Shown here: positions 33,916 through 45,690 of the stretch, piece after piece
Numbering within the stretch: position 1 is the first letter of the stretch
Layout of the letters: every line of letters starts with the position of its first letter
NCBI GenBank assembly: GCA_963669155.1
Contig: OZ022583.1
Span: forward strand, 15,746,678-15,810,677
DNA from: Arbacia lixula
Lineage: Eukaryota; Echinodermata; Echinoidea; Arbacioida; Arbaciidae
Length of the DNA stretch: 64,000 bases
Reading direction: 5' to 3'
The notes under the pieces: generated by a model
What the model saw: only the letters and a program-made list of their open reading frames with translations
Database searches by the model: none
What the model was told of the DNA's origin: nothing
Translations under genes and position numbers: made by a program

Positions 33916-36900
33916 TTCCATCATCACTCCATCTCCCATTCCCCTCCGCCCTACAATCACTCTGGATCCAGCCCATCCTATATCACGGCTTCCAAGCTTC
34001 CTGCCCCCTTTCAGCCGAGTAAACCCAAACCAAACCCCCATCTCCTCCGAGCGGAGTGGGCCCCGGAACCATAATCTGAAGTTATCTTCCCCAGAGCTGC
34101 CTGTTAGCATTCTCAAACAAAGCGTAAAGCTGTAAGGAGCCTCAGAAACTCCCACTAGACTTCCCCCCTTCTCCATCATCTAGTATTCTGCCAGCGTTCA
34201 CCCTACTGTACGCCTATCTACTTCACCACATAAGTACAATGCACTTCACAGAAATCCATTTGTTTTGTTAGCCCCAAAACGTACCACCTGTCTACCCGTT
34301 CCAACTCGGAGTTTCTCACTTGAGCTATATCTGATAGCTTTTAATATCTGTATTAAGTGGGTGGAAAGGACAGGAAAATCAAGTATGAAGCATTTTCCCC
34401 CACTGAAATACAAAATTGGTTGGGAGAGCTTTGTTAAATAAAGAACTGTGATATGACTTTTGGGGAACTTACCACTAAACGAATGATGCCACATTGTTTT
34501 GACGTTCAATAGGTGACACAATCAGCAAGTAATCCTTCCCAATCTGATGCAGAGAGTGGGGCCTCTTAATCCTTGTCGTTTCAATGTATAAAAGATTTTT
34601 TATTTTGAATAATAAATGAAGGAATTTTTTACTCCTGAAATAGAAGAAAGAGTCCCCAAAGATTAGAAAATAGCACCTTTAAAAAATCTGATTCTCACAT
34701 CCATGATGTATAATGCTAAGGTTCCACGTGTATGTGTAATGATGTCAGACTTCTGAAGCAGCCCCGAGCTGATATCCATTTTGGTCATCTCATCTTGCAA
34801 GTTGCGCATTGAAAAGATCAATTCCCCACATGAAAAGCATGAATATATTATGGCTCTACATACATTCACACAGTGGGAATGGTCTCCCAGCTGCTTCAAA
34901 TGCCTCTTTAGCCGTACATCAATATATTTGTCAATGTGAACAATGCTTTGAAAGCTGCAGTAGGCCTGAGACACAGGCTGAGGGACAATGTGAGAAATGT
35001 CCCTTCAAGTATGTTAGATTCATGAAAAAAGGAGAGAAAATTGATTAAATGATATGTTCAATGGGGCAATCCAGAAATGGACGGCAGTGCTTGGTGCTGC
35101 TGCTATGAAGTGTTAAGAGGGTGAGGCGTTGTTAGAGAAGGTTGTCATGGCGGTGACAGATGTTTCATTGGCTGCAACAGCCCTTCTCAAGTACTTCTCC
35201 ACAGCCCTGGATTTATGTTTCATAATTCCTGCATCATGTGAAGTGCTTATTAACCACTCTAACCTGACATCTCCTCCCCACGCTGGCTGGCTGCGCAAGC
35301 CTCCGCCATCATCATCACCATCACCATCATCATCACCTCCCGTCCAGACAGGAGTGGTGGTTGCCAAGGCAACAGGAGCGTCCGCCTGCCCGCCTGCACC
35401 CCCCCCCCCCCCCTAACGCCCGACTCTCCGTGGGCGGCTGCAAGGTTCGGCGGTGGCCCGGGCTGGTTGTGAGACGAAATGGAATGGTTGGGATCGGGAG
35501 CTGGGGTAATCCCTCGGACGGACTCATTTGTCTACGTGATGACACCTTTCCATTACCGCCCGCCAGCAGGCACGATTACCAGGATTACGGACGACTCTCT
35601 AGGCATGGATGGGGGCTTAGCGGGGGCTTTACCCGCGGCTTACACCCCTGGGCTACGCCATCTGCGCGGTGTGTGGCACACTGTCTGTCCCCATTCTTCC
35701 GAAGTGCTCTCTCTCCTTTTTTCCCCTTCCCCTTTCCCATCCCCCTTCCTCTTCACACTTGGGGGAATGGATACCGTTTTCAAGGAGAGTATCTCTCCCC
35801 TCTTGTGTGTGTCTCTCTCTCTCTCTCTCTCGTATGTGGACGGGAGTCGCTGTAATAAGGTTTGGTATTGAGATGCCATTCTGGTGGTGAGTTGATCCGC
35901 CCGGGTCAGGCCCCATAATCCCTGCCTGCCCCTTGAGGAATTTAAACTTGCACGCATCCTCACCCGCGAGGGAGGTGAGAGAGAATGAGATGGCGCGGGG
36001 GGAAAGTCAATATCCATATTCATGGGAGCTTTAATAACACAGGGCGAGGATGGCCCATCCCCTACATTAGTCGGCCAAACGCTCGAGTGACGCTAATTCC
36101 CCGCGACACATCAGTTGCACTTTTTCGGGAATCAATACGACAGTGCTTAATTACGCTTTTCCTCCCCTTGCGCGAGCCCGAGACAGTTGTCCGAAATCAA
36201 ACGCTCGAGGGAGCTGCAAGGAGAGCCCCCAGTGTTTGTACGACAAACGTGACTCTGTCGGGATCATGCTCACAAGTCCAATGTGACAGGATAAACCCTC
36301 CCCCCAGACAGATAGATGCTTGCATGAAGTCAAGATCCCCTTCCAGAAGTCACCTAGCTTTGTCTCTGCTAATTCCCACAAATTTGTTAAACCGTGTTGA
36401 TTTATTTGGCGCATTTCCACCGACACCCCCCCCCCCCCTCCTCCCAGACTAATTCTCTCTGTTATTCTATCCCATCAGCTTGCATGCTGCCCTATGTCTA
36501 AATTCTAATAGCCCCGATGAAGTCATAATAGAATTAGCGCCAATAAAGACGAAGCGTGTTTTCTTCACAGCATGTATGCGCAGTGGGGCCAGAGTATTAA
36601 CTCTTTTTCGGTGTTGGGAAGGGGGGGAGGGGGTCGCCGTCACGCTGGCATAACAAATCCAATCTGACATCTGTTGTTGATAAAGTCAACTCGGATCAGC
36701 CTTGCAGAGAAATGCCGAGCATCTGTTGAAATCTTTAAAATTCTACAAGTGATTCATTGCCAAGTCTGTTAAGCGTTATTTTCTGTGCTATTAGGACTGC
36801 GGGATGACGAAGCCCCTCTGCTATCTCATTAACCTGCCGTCATCAGAGGGAAGGAAACTCAATTATTTACCTTGTACGCTTGAAAATTGCCCTCTTGCAC

Positions 36901-37019
36901 AGCTCCCATTTAAAGTGTAATGAGAAGACATCACCAGGTTAGTCTAGGGAGAAATATCATGCCTTCGCTATTTCAAATCATCGTTAACACTATTATCTCT
37001 CGATATAACTCTTGTGTCT

Positions 37020-37360
37020 TTCCCTCTGTCTCTCTCTCTCTGTCCCCGTTTCTCCTCTCTGCTTTAATATCTCTATCTCTGACTATTCTTTATTTCTATC
37101 TGTCTCTTTCTCACTCTTATTCTCACACACACACTTTCTCTCATCCCCATATACCTCTCTTTCTCTCCCTCTTTCTTTCCCTCTCTATTTACCTCTCTCT
37201 ACCTTTCTCTTTCTTTCCATCTATTCCCCCCTCTGTCTCCCTCTCTCATCTCTCTCTCCCCCTCTCTCTATCTCTCTCTCTCTCTCATCCCCTCTCTCTA
37301 TCTCTCTCCCTCTCCCTCTCCTCCCTCTTCCTCTCCCTCTCCCTCTCCCTCTCACGGTCT
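37020..37360. repeat. CT-rich pyrimidine tract
   Basis: TCTCTC and CCCTCT blocks with an internal CACACA stretch near 37125. Long Ser/Leu/Pro frames are repeat artefacts. Confidence 0.92.
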
Positions 37361-38240
37361 CTGTCCACCAATGTCTCTGTCTCTCCCTATCACAGCCCTG
37401 TGCGCCTGAAGCAGTCAGTACTGCCATGTCATAATTGCAAATTAGTGCTGTTTCCGTAGCCCCGCTGAGACCTTAATTCGACCCTGTCAAATTCAACATT
37501 CATTGCCTCAAATGCTGGAGCATGTCGCATGCGAGCGACAACAAGCAACGTTCCTATCCCCATGCATGTTCTTTGTCTCATCCCATCTCCAGCTACAGGC
37601 CGCAATCAAGGTTGTTTCTTCCTCTCATTTCACGGTATTTATTCTGTAACTGACATGCGCCCTGCAAAAGAAATACATGGATAGATCAACAAACAAAAAT
37701 TGTGGCTGAAGATTCCCATGGCTCAACCACCCCGGGCTCAATAAAAATATAGAACTATGTGTCTGGGAGATGATTAGTAAGTTATTAGCTTTTGAAGTGA
37801 CCATTCTGCTTGATTTTGAATGGTTGGAATAATTCTATCGCCCTCTGGCGATCATTAGAGGTTAAAGAGTCTCGACTGCAGCTCAGAATACCCTCTGGTA
37901 TTTTTAATCAAGACGGTTTTATGTCGCCGGCATAAATCAACAAGGGATGTGGATATTAGAAGCAATCATTCGTCCTTATTATTAGACTTCTGCTTTGATA
38001 TTGAGTGCAGGGTGCAATTTCTAGGAGTGTTTTTTTTTTGTCTCACATGATTTAAAAATCGAGCACTTTTGTTTTGTAAGCTTTTCATTGTATGCTCTAC
38101 ATTTGTTTCTTAAAAGCCTCCATTTCACATTAAAGGTAAGGGGGAGAAGCGGTGAAAAATGCAGGAAACCAGGAAAGAGTCATCTCAAAATATTTGAATT
38201 GTTGAAATTGAACTATCCCTCAACTTTTAGGTGTTAAAAA

Positions 38241-38740
38241 CAGGGTGTCCCATCTACAAAAGCCATGAAACTCGGCAGGAATTCGCAGTATACCCTACTT
38301 ATAACATGTATGAAATCTCACAATCATAGCCTCACAAACCTTCTCAGGAAAAGTGAAAAACTATCCTTGTTTATGTTTGAAACCATAGTCTACATACACA
38401 ATCTTATTGCCCCTGTCAGTGCGCAGGCATTGCTCCCATTGAACGCATGCACTGTGGTGTGCACCAACAAACTTGGGTCTTCAGTCTTTAGTCTACAAGG
38501 ACTGGGAGGTTCTGGATGACACGTCCAGAACCTCCTCAAAATGTAGCGATGGCCATAATTCTGTTATTTTTCAGTTTCTAGTTCTATTAATGGAGGGAGG
38601 TTCTTATCAAGTACTTTCTTCCATTTTCCATGTTGTTTTTTTGGTTTTTTTACAAAATTCTATCTGTCTGACCTGCAAAAGGAATACCATCTTAACTCAT
38701 GCTGTACCAGACGAAATGATGCTCTATGGGACTTGTGTGT
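38241..38740 (+). repeat. Dispersed repeat, copy 2
   Basis: It starts CAGGGTGTCCCATCTACAAA and matches copy 1 (4021) over 160 bases. It then continues with blocks shared with copy 3 at 61874: TTATTGCCCCTGTCA, a GGAGGTT-GGA-GAC block, TTCTTCCATTTTCCATGTT and GACCTGCAAAAGG. It is therefore at least 500 bases long. No long reading frame of recognisable type is present, and the class is unknown. Confidence 0.8.
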
Positions 38741-41700
38741 ATTAATCATCCCCAAAGCATGTCAATAACACATGAAGGGTTAAGACACGTGTTGCCCCTA
38801 GCGATTGATTCCTGATGAGATGCCTCAACCACTGGATACTTATCCATGCAAATGAGATGGAAAGGAAATGCATCGTGGGTAAACTTGACTGAAAAATGAC
38901 TCCCGTACTGTATATGGGTAGACAATTGTCATAGTAGATTTATTGTACTTATTCTAGCACTGCAATATTTATGATCAAATGATATGTTATGGAGGAAATC
39001 GATGTGAGGAACATCTGTCAGTCTGAATAAAATAGCTATTTGAGGGGTTTATTAAGAATGTCAGTTTTCTGGCAAAAAGCTTGGAAATTGAAGGAGTCCC
39101 TGGCATGGTATATTTTGCTCTGCCCCATTTCCCAGGTTTTTTGTGTTAGCGTTGGTTGGGTTATTAAAATGTGTTGATGTGATAGAACCTGTGTCTTCGT
39201 AATCCATCCTTTACTGAGCCCACATACGTATTTGTGGGCTGGCTTTTTTCCATTTTGATACTGAGCAGCGCGAATTCAGCATAATTTTCTGTATGGGCAA
39301 TAAACGATAAGCTATTACTAAAAAGTAAATGCCATGTAGGGTCCAATTAAGCCACACACCTTTGGTTACCTGCAATTCCATGACAAATTTTGATGCCCTA
39401 ACTCGACTAGGTTCACAAAGCCAGAAAATTAAACCGTGAGCAATGGGTTGACACTATGTTACCTAGTGTTCGCATGTTGGTTGTTGGAGCCATGAGATAA
39501 AAAAGGACTCCACTGTGAAGCAAGGAGAGAGGTTGCTTGCTAGCTGGTTGTGGAGTCATGCCAGGGGATGCTAATGTCCTAAAGTTCATGCATATCAAGC
39601 AAAGTTACCAGGGATAGAAAGAGCTTGAGGGCTTCTTAGAGATATATGCACATGAGCATGCAGATGCACCTGCAAAGTGTTGAAATGTACATTGTTCTTT
39701 CTTCATCTTAAGTTTCTGTGTGTGTTTGTGTGTGTGCGTATGGAGAGCTTATGAAATATTTACAGTGCGAGATGCTATGGTCAGGTGTTGCCTTTTTCCG
39801 TCTGAAAATCAAATCTTTCACCTTCAGCCGCGAGACTACATTATTCATGGGGCTAATCCTTCATGGCGAGATTGTCCGTGGAATATTCAATGTCTCCCAG
39901 GGCACTGCTTAGTCGCTCTTAATGCAGCCCCTAAATGGGTTGTTTAAATCACAGCCACTAAATAATTCAAGGGCCCAGAATTGAAGAATGCAGCCCGGTT
40001 GGCGAATTACAGTGCGCCGAGGGACGCGACACCCCGCGCCCGAACTCAGCATCATTTATTCACGCAGCCCCACATTTCAGGTTCGGTGGCGTTCCCCCGC
40101 GAGGATTGGCGCTCCATAGTAAATGAGTTATGGCCAATCACTCGCACATTTATCTTGGCGAATCTGATCTGCTTGTCTTTTATCACGCGCTATTCAATTC
40201 GGCTCCCGCGAGGGGGCTGTAATCCCGGCGAATCCCGCGGATGAAGAGTTGTCGACTCCGTGGATGTCAGCTAGGTAGACACTTCATATATCACTCAGGG
40301 TTAGTATGAATTACAGCTCTCTGGCATCTACCAAGGGGGCTTTAGCTGCATCTCCAAGGGTCATTAAAGGACGGAGAGTTGAGTCTTATAAAGAGGCAAT
40401 TCAGAAAGAAACGAATCGCAACGAATAATAGAGTCTACCCACTTAAGATATTTTACCAGCTTGAGTAGAGATTTTTATCCCCATCCATATTGCAACTTAT
40501 CCTTGATTTTTTACTACCATGGCAACCACTACAATACCTAACCTGTTTTTGCTGTTGGTATAGCAGCAAAACCTCAGAATGTTTTTGAGGATAATAATGA
40601 TAAAATAAAGCCATTTTGAGGATTAATCATCCCACTTTTTGTTTTATTCAGTCATGTGGCCTAAGCTCTGTGACACTTCATATGCTTTTATTGAGCTTAG
40701 GTATCATTCATATAGCATTCAGTTCTTTGATATCTTTTACAAAAAATTGTTTAAGATATACAACAACTCTCACAAAAGTACTTTCCTTCATGCGCAGATA
40801 TATTTATATTTTGCCAAAGCCAGTACATTTTAAATGGAAAGGAAAAATATTTTCTACCATTTGCTCATTGTGCCATTGTAGGATGACGATTTTATTGATT
40901 AAACGTGATAAAAACAAATATTGTGTTGGGAATGTGTGATAACAAGCAAATTGCTGACTGAAAATGTGAAATTCTTTTCAAGTAGGCTCACAAGCAAACC
41001 ATGTCAATAAGTATCCATGTTTGTTTGGGAGGGGGGGAATTGAGCCCTCATAAGAGATAATCCAAACAGGGCTGGTTTGATTAATGGCTGACCAAAGCGG
41101 TGCCTTTTTAGCCTAGAGAGATTAGACAGTGGGAAAGCAGCCCCATGTCCAGACTGCAGATGAGCTTGTAAAGCCAAGGTCACGACTCCCATCCAAAGCC
41201 TTAACGGCTCATCCCGACGCTCTGTCGTTGACACATGATTTATACCTCGCCGTAATCAAATTATCCGTCAACCCAAATATCTCCCGCGCGCCCCATGTCC
41301 CATCCCGTCGCTGCCGCATGCTGCTGTTAGCGGCGTGTCGCCGCGCCTCGGCCGACTAAATTTGTCAGTTTATGGAATAATTGTTGGGATCATCAGCCAC
41401 AGTGGCACGTAGCAAAGCTGGGGAAAATCTAATTGATTTGCGTCGATGAGCGGCGTGATAGATTTGACCCAAATTCTCCCCATGAGCATCTCTCTCCTCT
41501 GGCGAGCTGCGCATTGATGCTCTGATTTGATCTATTGATTTAATTATGCACAGACATTTTGTTTGGAGATATTTTTTTTCTTCTTTTGGGGGGTGATTTG
41601 ATATGGGGATAGCGCGGCGTAGATCTATTGCTTCCTTTCTCGCTCTCAGTGAGGAGCTGGTTTGATGGGGGATTGGGGATTTGAGCTATGGCACCGCTGC

Positions 41701-42709
41701 TGAGTGCTTGGTGTTTTCATTACGCCGCATTCCCCTGATTATATCTGTGTCACGCGTATGCGCTTTGTTTCATGCGGCGCGGCATATTTCATTAGCACCC
41801 AGTGGTGTGACCTTCGATTGTTGTGTTTTATTTGTTCCGTCTTTATATGATTCTCTGTTGCTCTATTTCTTTCCCTCTCTCACCCGTTCTCTGTTCATTG
41901 CTCTGTACCCACACCCTTCCTTTTTTTATCCCCCTCCCCCCTTCCTTCTCTCTTATCCTTCTAGCCTTTAAGACAAACTAAGGTTGATCTGCTTGAAAGT
42001 ACCGTTTGCCATTCGCAATTCGCACTAGTATAAAAGGGGTATACATGGACTTCCGTTCTCTGTAATTGTAGGATTTCTCACTTAAGTCCCCTGTTTTGCA
42101 GATCCTTCGGCTGTCCAACAATGAACCTTCCCTCATCAAATCAATTCTAAAGTGGTCTAGAAATCAACAAGGACCTGGTAATCATCTTTAAACAGCACAA
42201 TGGCTACTTCTGATCACTTGATAACAGCAGGGTGTGCTGAACAGTCGACAAATTTTTCACCACCTGAAGCATAGCTTTATAATAATCGTATTTAATGGTG
42301 TTTTTCTTCCAAAGAATTCCAACAAGAAATGCGGTGAATCAACAATTTAAATGATCCTCTATAAATAAAGAGGCTACAGCTAGTTGAAGCAGATTTTTTT
42401 TTTTGGATGATCCTGGCTCTTTCCTTACAAATAGAAATGTTCTGTAGTTATATCAAGTCCCCTTCGTGACTTGAAATAGGAATGGTAGTTTTTGGAAGTT
42501 ATCTTTGGGAATGAAGGGCTGTAGATATGAGAGGATTTTGGAGTGTTTCATCTCCTGAAGATGCATTCTGTCAGCTGTGTTTCCCCATACAGGAACGGCC
42601 TCAGGGCACTCCTTGGATTGTTTGCTCCCTTCCTTCTGCACTTTGCAACTCTCCTCTCGATCCCTACTCCTACCTCCTCCTACCTCCTCCCCATCCCATC
42701 TCACCAACG

Positions 42710-42919
42710 CCCCTTCCCCCCCCCCTCTCTCTCTCTCTCTCTCCCTCCCTTCCCCACCCCCTTCTCTCTTTCTCTTCCTCCCTCTCCCTCTCTCTCTCTC
42801 TCCCTCTCTCTCCCTCTCTCTCTCTCCCTCTCTCCCTCTCTCCCTCTCTCCCTCTCTCCCTCTCTCCCTCTCTCCCTCTCTCCCTTCCCCACCCCTTCTC
42901 TCTTCCTCTACCTCCCTCC

Positions 42920-42974
<55 letters not shown>
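42710..42974. repeat. (CT)n / (CCCTCTCT)n pyrimidine tract
   Basis: Long CT and CTCTCCC octamer arrays with two short CCCCACCCC interruptions, ending in a pure (CT)n run (about 42935-42974). All frames through it are repeat artefacts. Confidence 0.95.
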
Positions 42975-42980
<6 letters not shown>

Positions 42981-45107
42981 ATTTTCTTATATTGATATGC
43001 TCTTGTTAAAAAATAATATTTAAAAAAAAATGTTTTTTAATATAAATAAATTACAACCCTGGCTGCAATTCTTCTTTCTTGCTTTGTCTTTAATAAATCC
43101 CTTCATAGAAGATGTGGGTAAAAAAAAAATCTTGAACCTTATTAAAAAGAAAAACTCTCTCCTGACTTCTCCTCCTCTTCTTCCCCCTCGCAACTCAATA
43201 TTACTTCCTCCCGACACATACACATAGAGAATAATCCACCCTTGGGTGTGTGTGTTTGTGTGTGTGTGTAATCTGCATTCCAGCGTCTGATTAGTCCTGA
43301 AAACTAAGCCCGGACTTCATTAGTTTGCAATTGTGGCCAATTTGGCATTGCTACATCTGATCAAGGCTGCTACACGTCTTGCCCGGAGTGATATGAGAGT
43401 TCATTCCACAAGGACGGTGCATGTTTTTTGTGTGACCTGCACAATTCTCATGCTGGAAATTTTACAAGCAATCATACTTTCTGTTGCCAATTTGAGGTTC
43501 TTGGAGCATGCATTCATGATTTGTATTTTACTGTCTGTGTTGGAGTAAACAATTTCAATTCAATGAATTCACAACTCACCTTTCTATCTTGGAACTACTG
43601 GGGGAAAAAAAGTATAAAAATAGAAATAAATTATGTTGAATATGTTTTGCAGTACTACACACTTGATCGTATTTTTGTAAACATTTAAATACCCAACAAA
43701 TGCAGAGACTCACTTGATCTCTGTGAATCAATCTGAATTGCATTTAAAGCTGAGTGCACGATTTCAAATAGAATTGCATACTCAATGGAAATGCACTGTA
43801 AGAGGCTCTTATTTCTAATTGCATTTGTAGTAGTTCAGAATGGACTGACGGTTGATACAAGGTTTCTAGAGTAAACCATCGCTCTCAGATGTGTCCTAAC
43901 TGAACTTTCCTACTGGGAAAAACGATTATTGCGAGATGAGTTCTCCATGAGGCAAGATAATCTGTAGAGCCCTCGTAATTGAAGATTAGCCTTTCTTTAT
44001 GATGACTGATTGCCTGGGGATTTCACTTAGTGCAGGTACCATAAAGAGGATAGAAGTGCTTATCAAGGAGGATGGAGCAGAGAGTGTGGGTGGAATGGAA
44101 GGCAGGCGTTGAGTAGCTGAGGTCTCTTTTATCAAGCGATTGTGTTCAGTTGATGCTCGACTCGTTCAAAAGCTGATCAGGAGAAGTGGTTGGGATGATT
44201 TCAGCTGAGGAGGGTAGACCACTGATGGATGTAATGTAATTCAGCCTCAATTTACCCGGAATCAGGCCCAGATTTAGTTTCAATTTGGAGATTGATCAGT
44301 CTCGAATAGGGAAAGGAATACCACAACATGTTTAGAAACAAACGGCTGTAATCGAAGCTCTCCTCTAGCGGGGTTCTTTCCCGGCTGTAGCGGAAGATTG
44401 GAAGGAGCAGACGCTAGGGAGGTGAGGCAAGACCCGATAGAGAGAGGGGAAGCGGTGGATTGAGCCCGAGATAGAGAATAGAGCGCGCTCAGTGGATGCC
44501 AATCTAAATTGGTAGGTTAATTATTTCCCCCAGAGTGTGCGAATTCAATTTGGTGTCAATCTGCGATCCGGGCTAAGTTAGATTACGACTTGATCAGATT
44601 AGCCGCGCACTGGGGCGCTCACTTGTTTGTTACCTGCCTCAAACAATTTGGGTTCCTGTAACACGATGTAAATAATGCAGCGCTCTGTCCGAGTGGCCGC
44701 TGCAGTTGTTGTTGTCTCTGTCTCTCGCCTTGTTTGACGGTGAAGGTGATGTCACGCATGTAGCGGCGGGGAACTAATGGGGGAGACTGGGTTGGGGGAA
44801 AGCGTGAGGAGATCAGTGGTAATTGGCAGCGATGGGAGTGGTGAGAGGGGTGATGATATTGTCTGTGCCCATATTCTTATCACCCTATTACAAGAGGGGG
44901 ATATCAAATGGATGTTGTGTGTGAGCTGTGAGAGTAATGGGTGCGAGTTTGCGCTCGTGTTGCCTGGTATGTAATGCCCGCTGACTTTCAGGGTTGCACT
45001 TGATTTCTGTTAATTTGCATTCTATCATCTGACAAATTAAATTTGGGGTGAAATGTGATGCTGATTGGCATATTTCTGTTCTCTCCCCCCCCCCCTCTTT
45101 TCTCCAG

Positions 45108-45690
45108 GAGATCCTGTGCCAAACCTCAACTCATCCACGACGCAGCTCAACGGGGATACGAGCCCCTCCCCCCGGGATCCAGCCGCGCCTCCTTCTACCG
45201 GTCACCAGTATCCTCCGGCTAGCATCATCGTCGCCAAGACCGAACCCGTCGTCGGGAGCAACGCTCCACCCCTGCCGACACCCATCACCGCCACACCCAC
45301 TTCTACCACTACTACCACAACCACGCCCACTGCCATCCCTCCTGCCCATAGTCTCAGCCACAGCGGCCACAATGTCATCCAGCCGAACCCCGCCCACCAT
45401 GCCAACCTGGCTGCCACGCCCGGCCCCCAGCAAGGCCTAGGGGTGCCCCTCCACCCCCCTCATCATCCACCGCCGCATCAACGCCCAGGCCCCCCAGGCC
45501 AGGGCCAGGACCGCGCCCCTTCCGCCCAGGAGCCCGGCCGACCGGAGCCCCACCACGCCCCCTTCGAGAGGAAGGAGAAAGGGGAGAGGGAGCGGGAGCA
45601 ACAGCTCCACCTCCATCGGGAGAGGGAGCGGCAGAGATCTTTGGACAGGGAGCGAGAAAGCAGCTTCAACAAGGCACCCGGTTGGACCAG
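45108..45690 (+). CDS. AUTS2-like: AUTS2-like gene, proline-rich internal exon
   Basis: This 583-base exon runs from a strong acceptor (C/T tract, TTTTCTCCAG) to the donor CCAG-GTATGG. It enters in phase 1 (GA completes a codon) and leaves in phase 2 (AG). The frame begins DPVPNLNSSTTQLNGDTSPS and is Pro/Ser/Thr-rich, with a seven-Thr run, His-Pro stretches (HPPHHPPPHQRPGPPGQ) and a charged 3' part (FERKEKGERERE, HRERERQRSLDRERES). It ends NKAPGWT. Arg-Glu repeats and Pro-rich linkers are typical of AUTS2-family proteins, which are largely disordered. Identity rests on exact phase agreement with the next two, better conserved exons. A related frame shadow on the opposite strand (45131-45433) is not a gene. 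Confidence 0.9.

Larger units (their letters stand above)
22963..45107 (+). other. 22.1-kb intron of the AUTS2-like gene
   Basis: It is bounded by GTAAGT at 22963 and by a long C/T tract and CTCCAG before 45108. It holds poly-G tracts (about 23.5, 23.87 and 24.09 kb), AGT repeats, a three-copy 195-bp tandem repeat, MITEs at 28.2, 32.1 and 32.4 kb, CT tracts and the second copy of the dispersed repeat at 38.2 kb. CpG-richer unique islands (about 35.0-36.9, 39.75-40.4, 41.0-41.85 and 43.9-45.06 kb) alternate with AT-rich sequence. I see no additional exon that fits the phase-1 junction better than direct joining. Confidence 0.7.

Noticed and set aside
33481-34135. Overlapping long Ser/Leu/Phe and Arg/Glu frames on both strands
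   Set aside because: Compositional frames of a C/T-rich tract.
42527-43023. Three overlapping plus-strand frames of about 150-160 codons rich in Ser, Leu and Pro
   Set aside because: Driven by CT and CCCTCTCT repeats; no conserved motif.
45131-45433. Minus-strand 100-codon Gly/Arg/Val-rich frame
   Set aside because: Shadow of the GC-rich coding exon on the plus strand.
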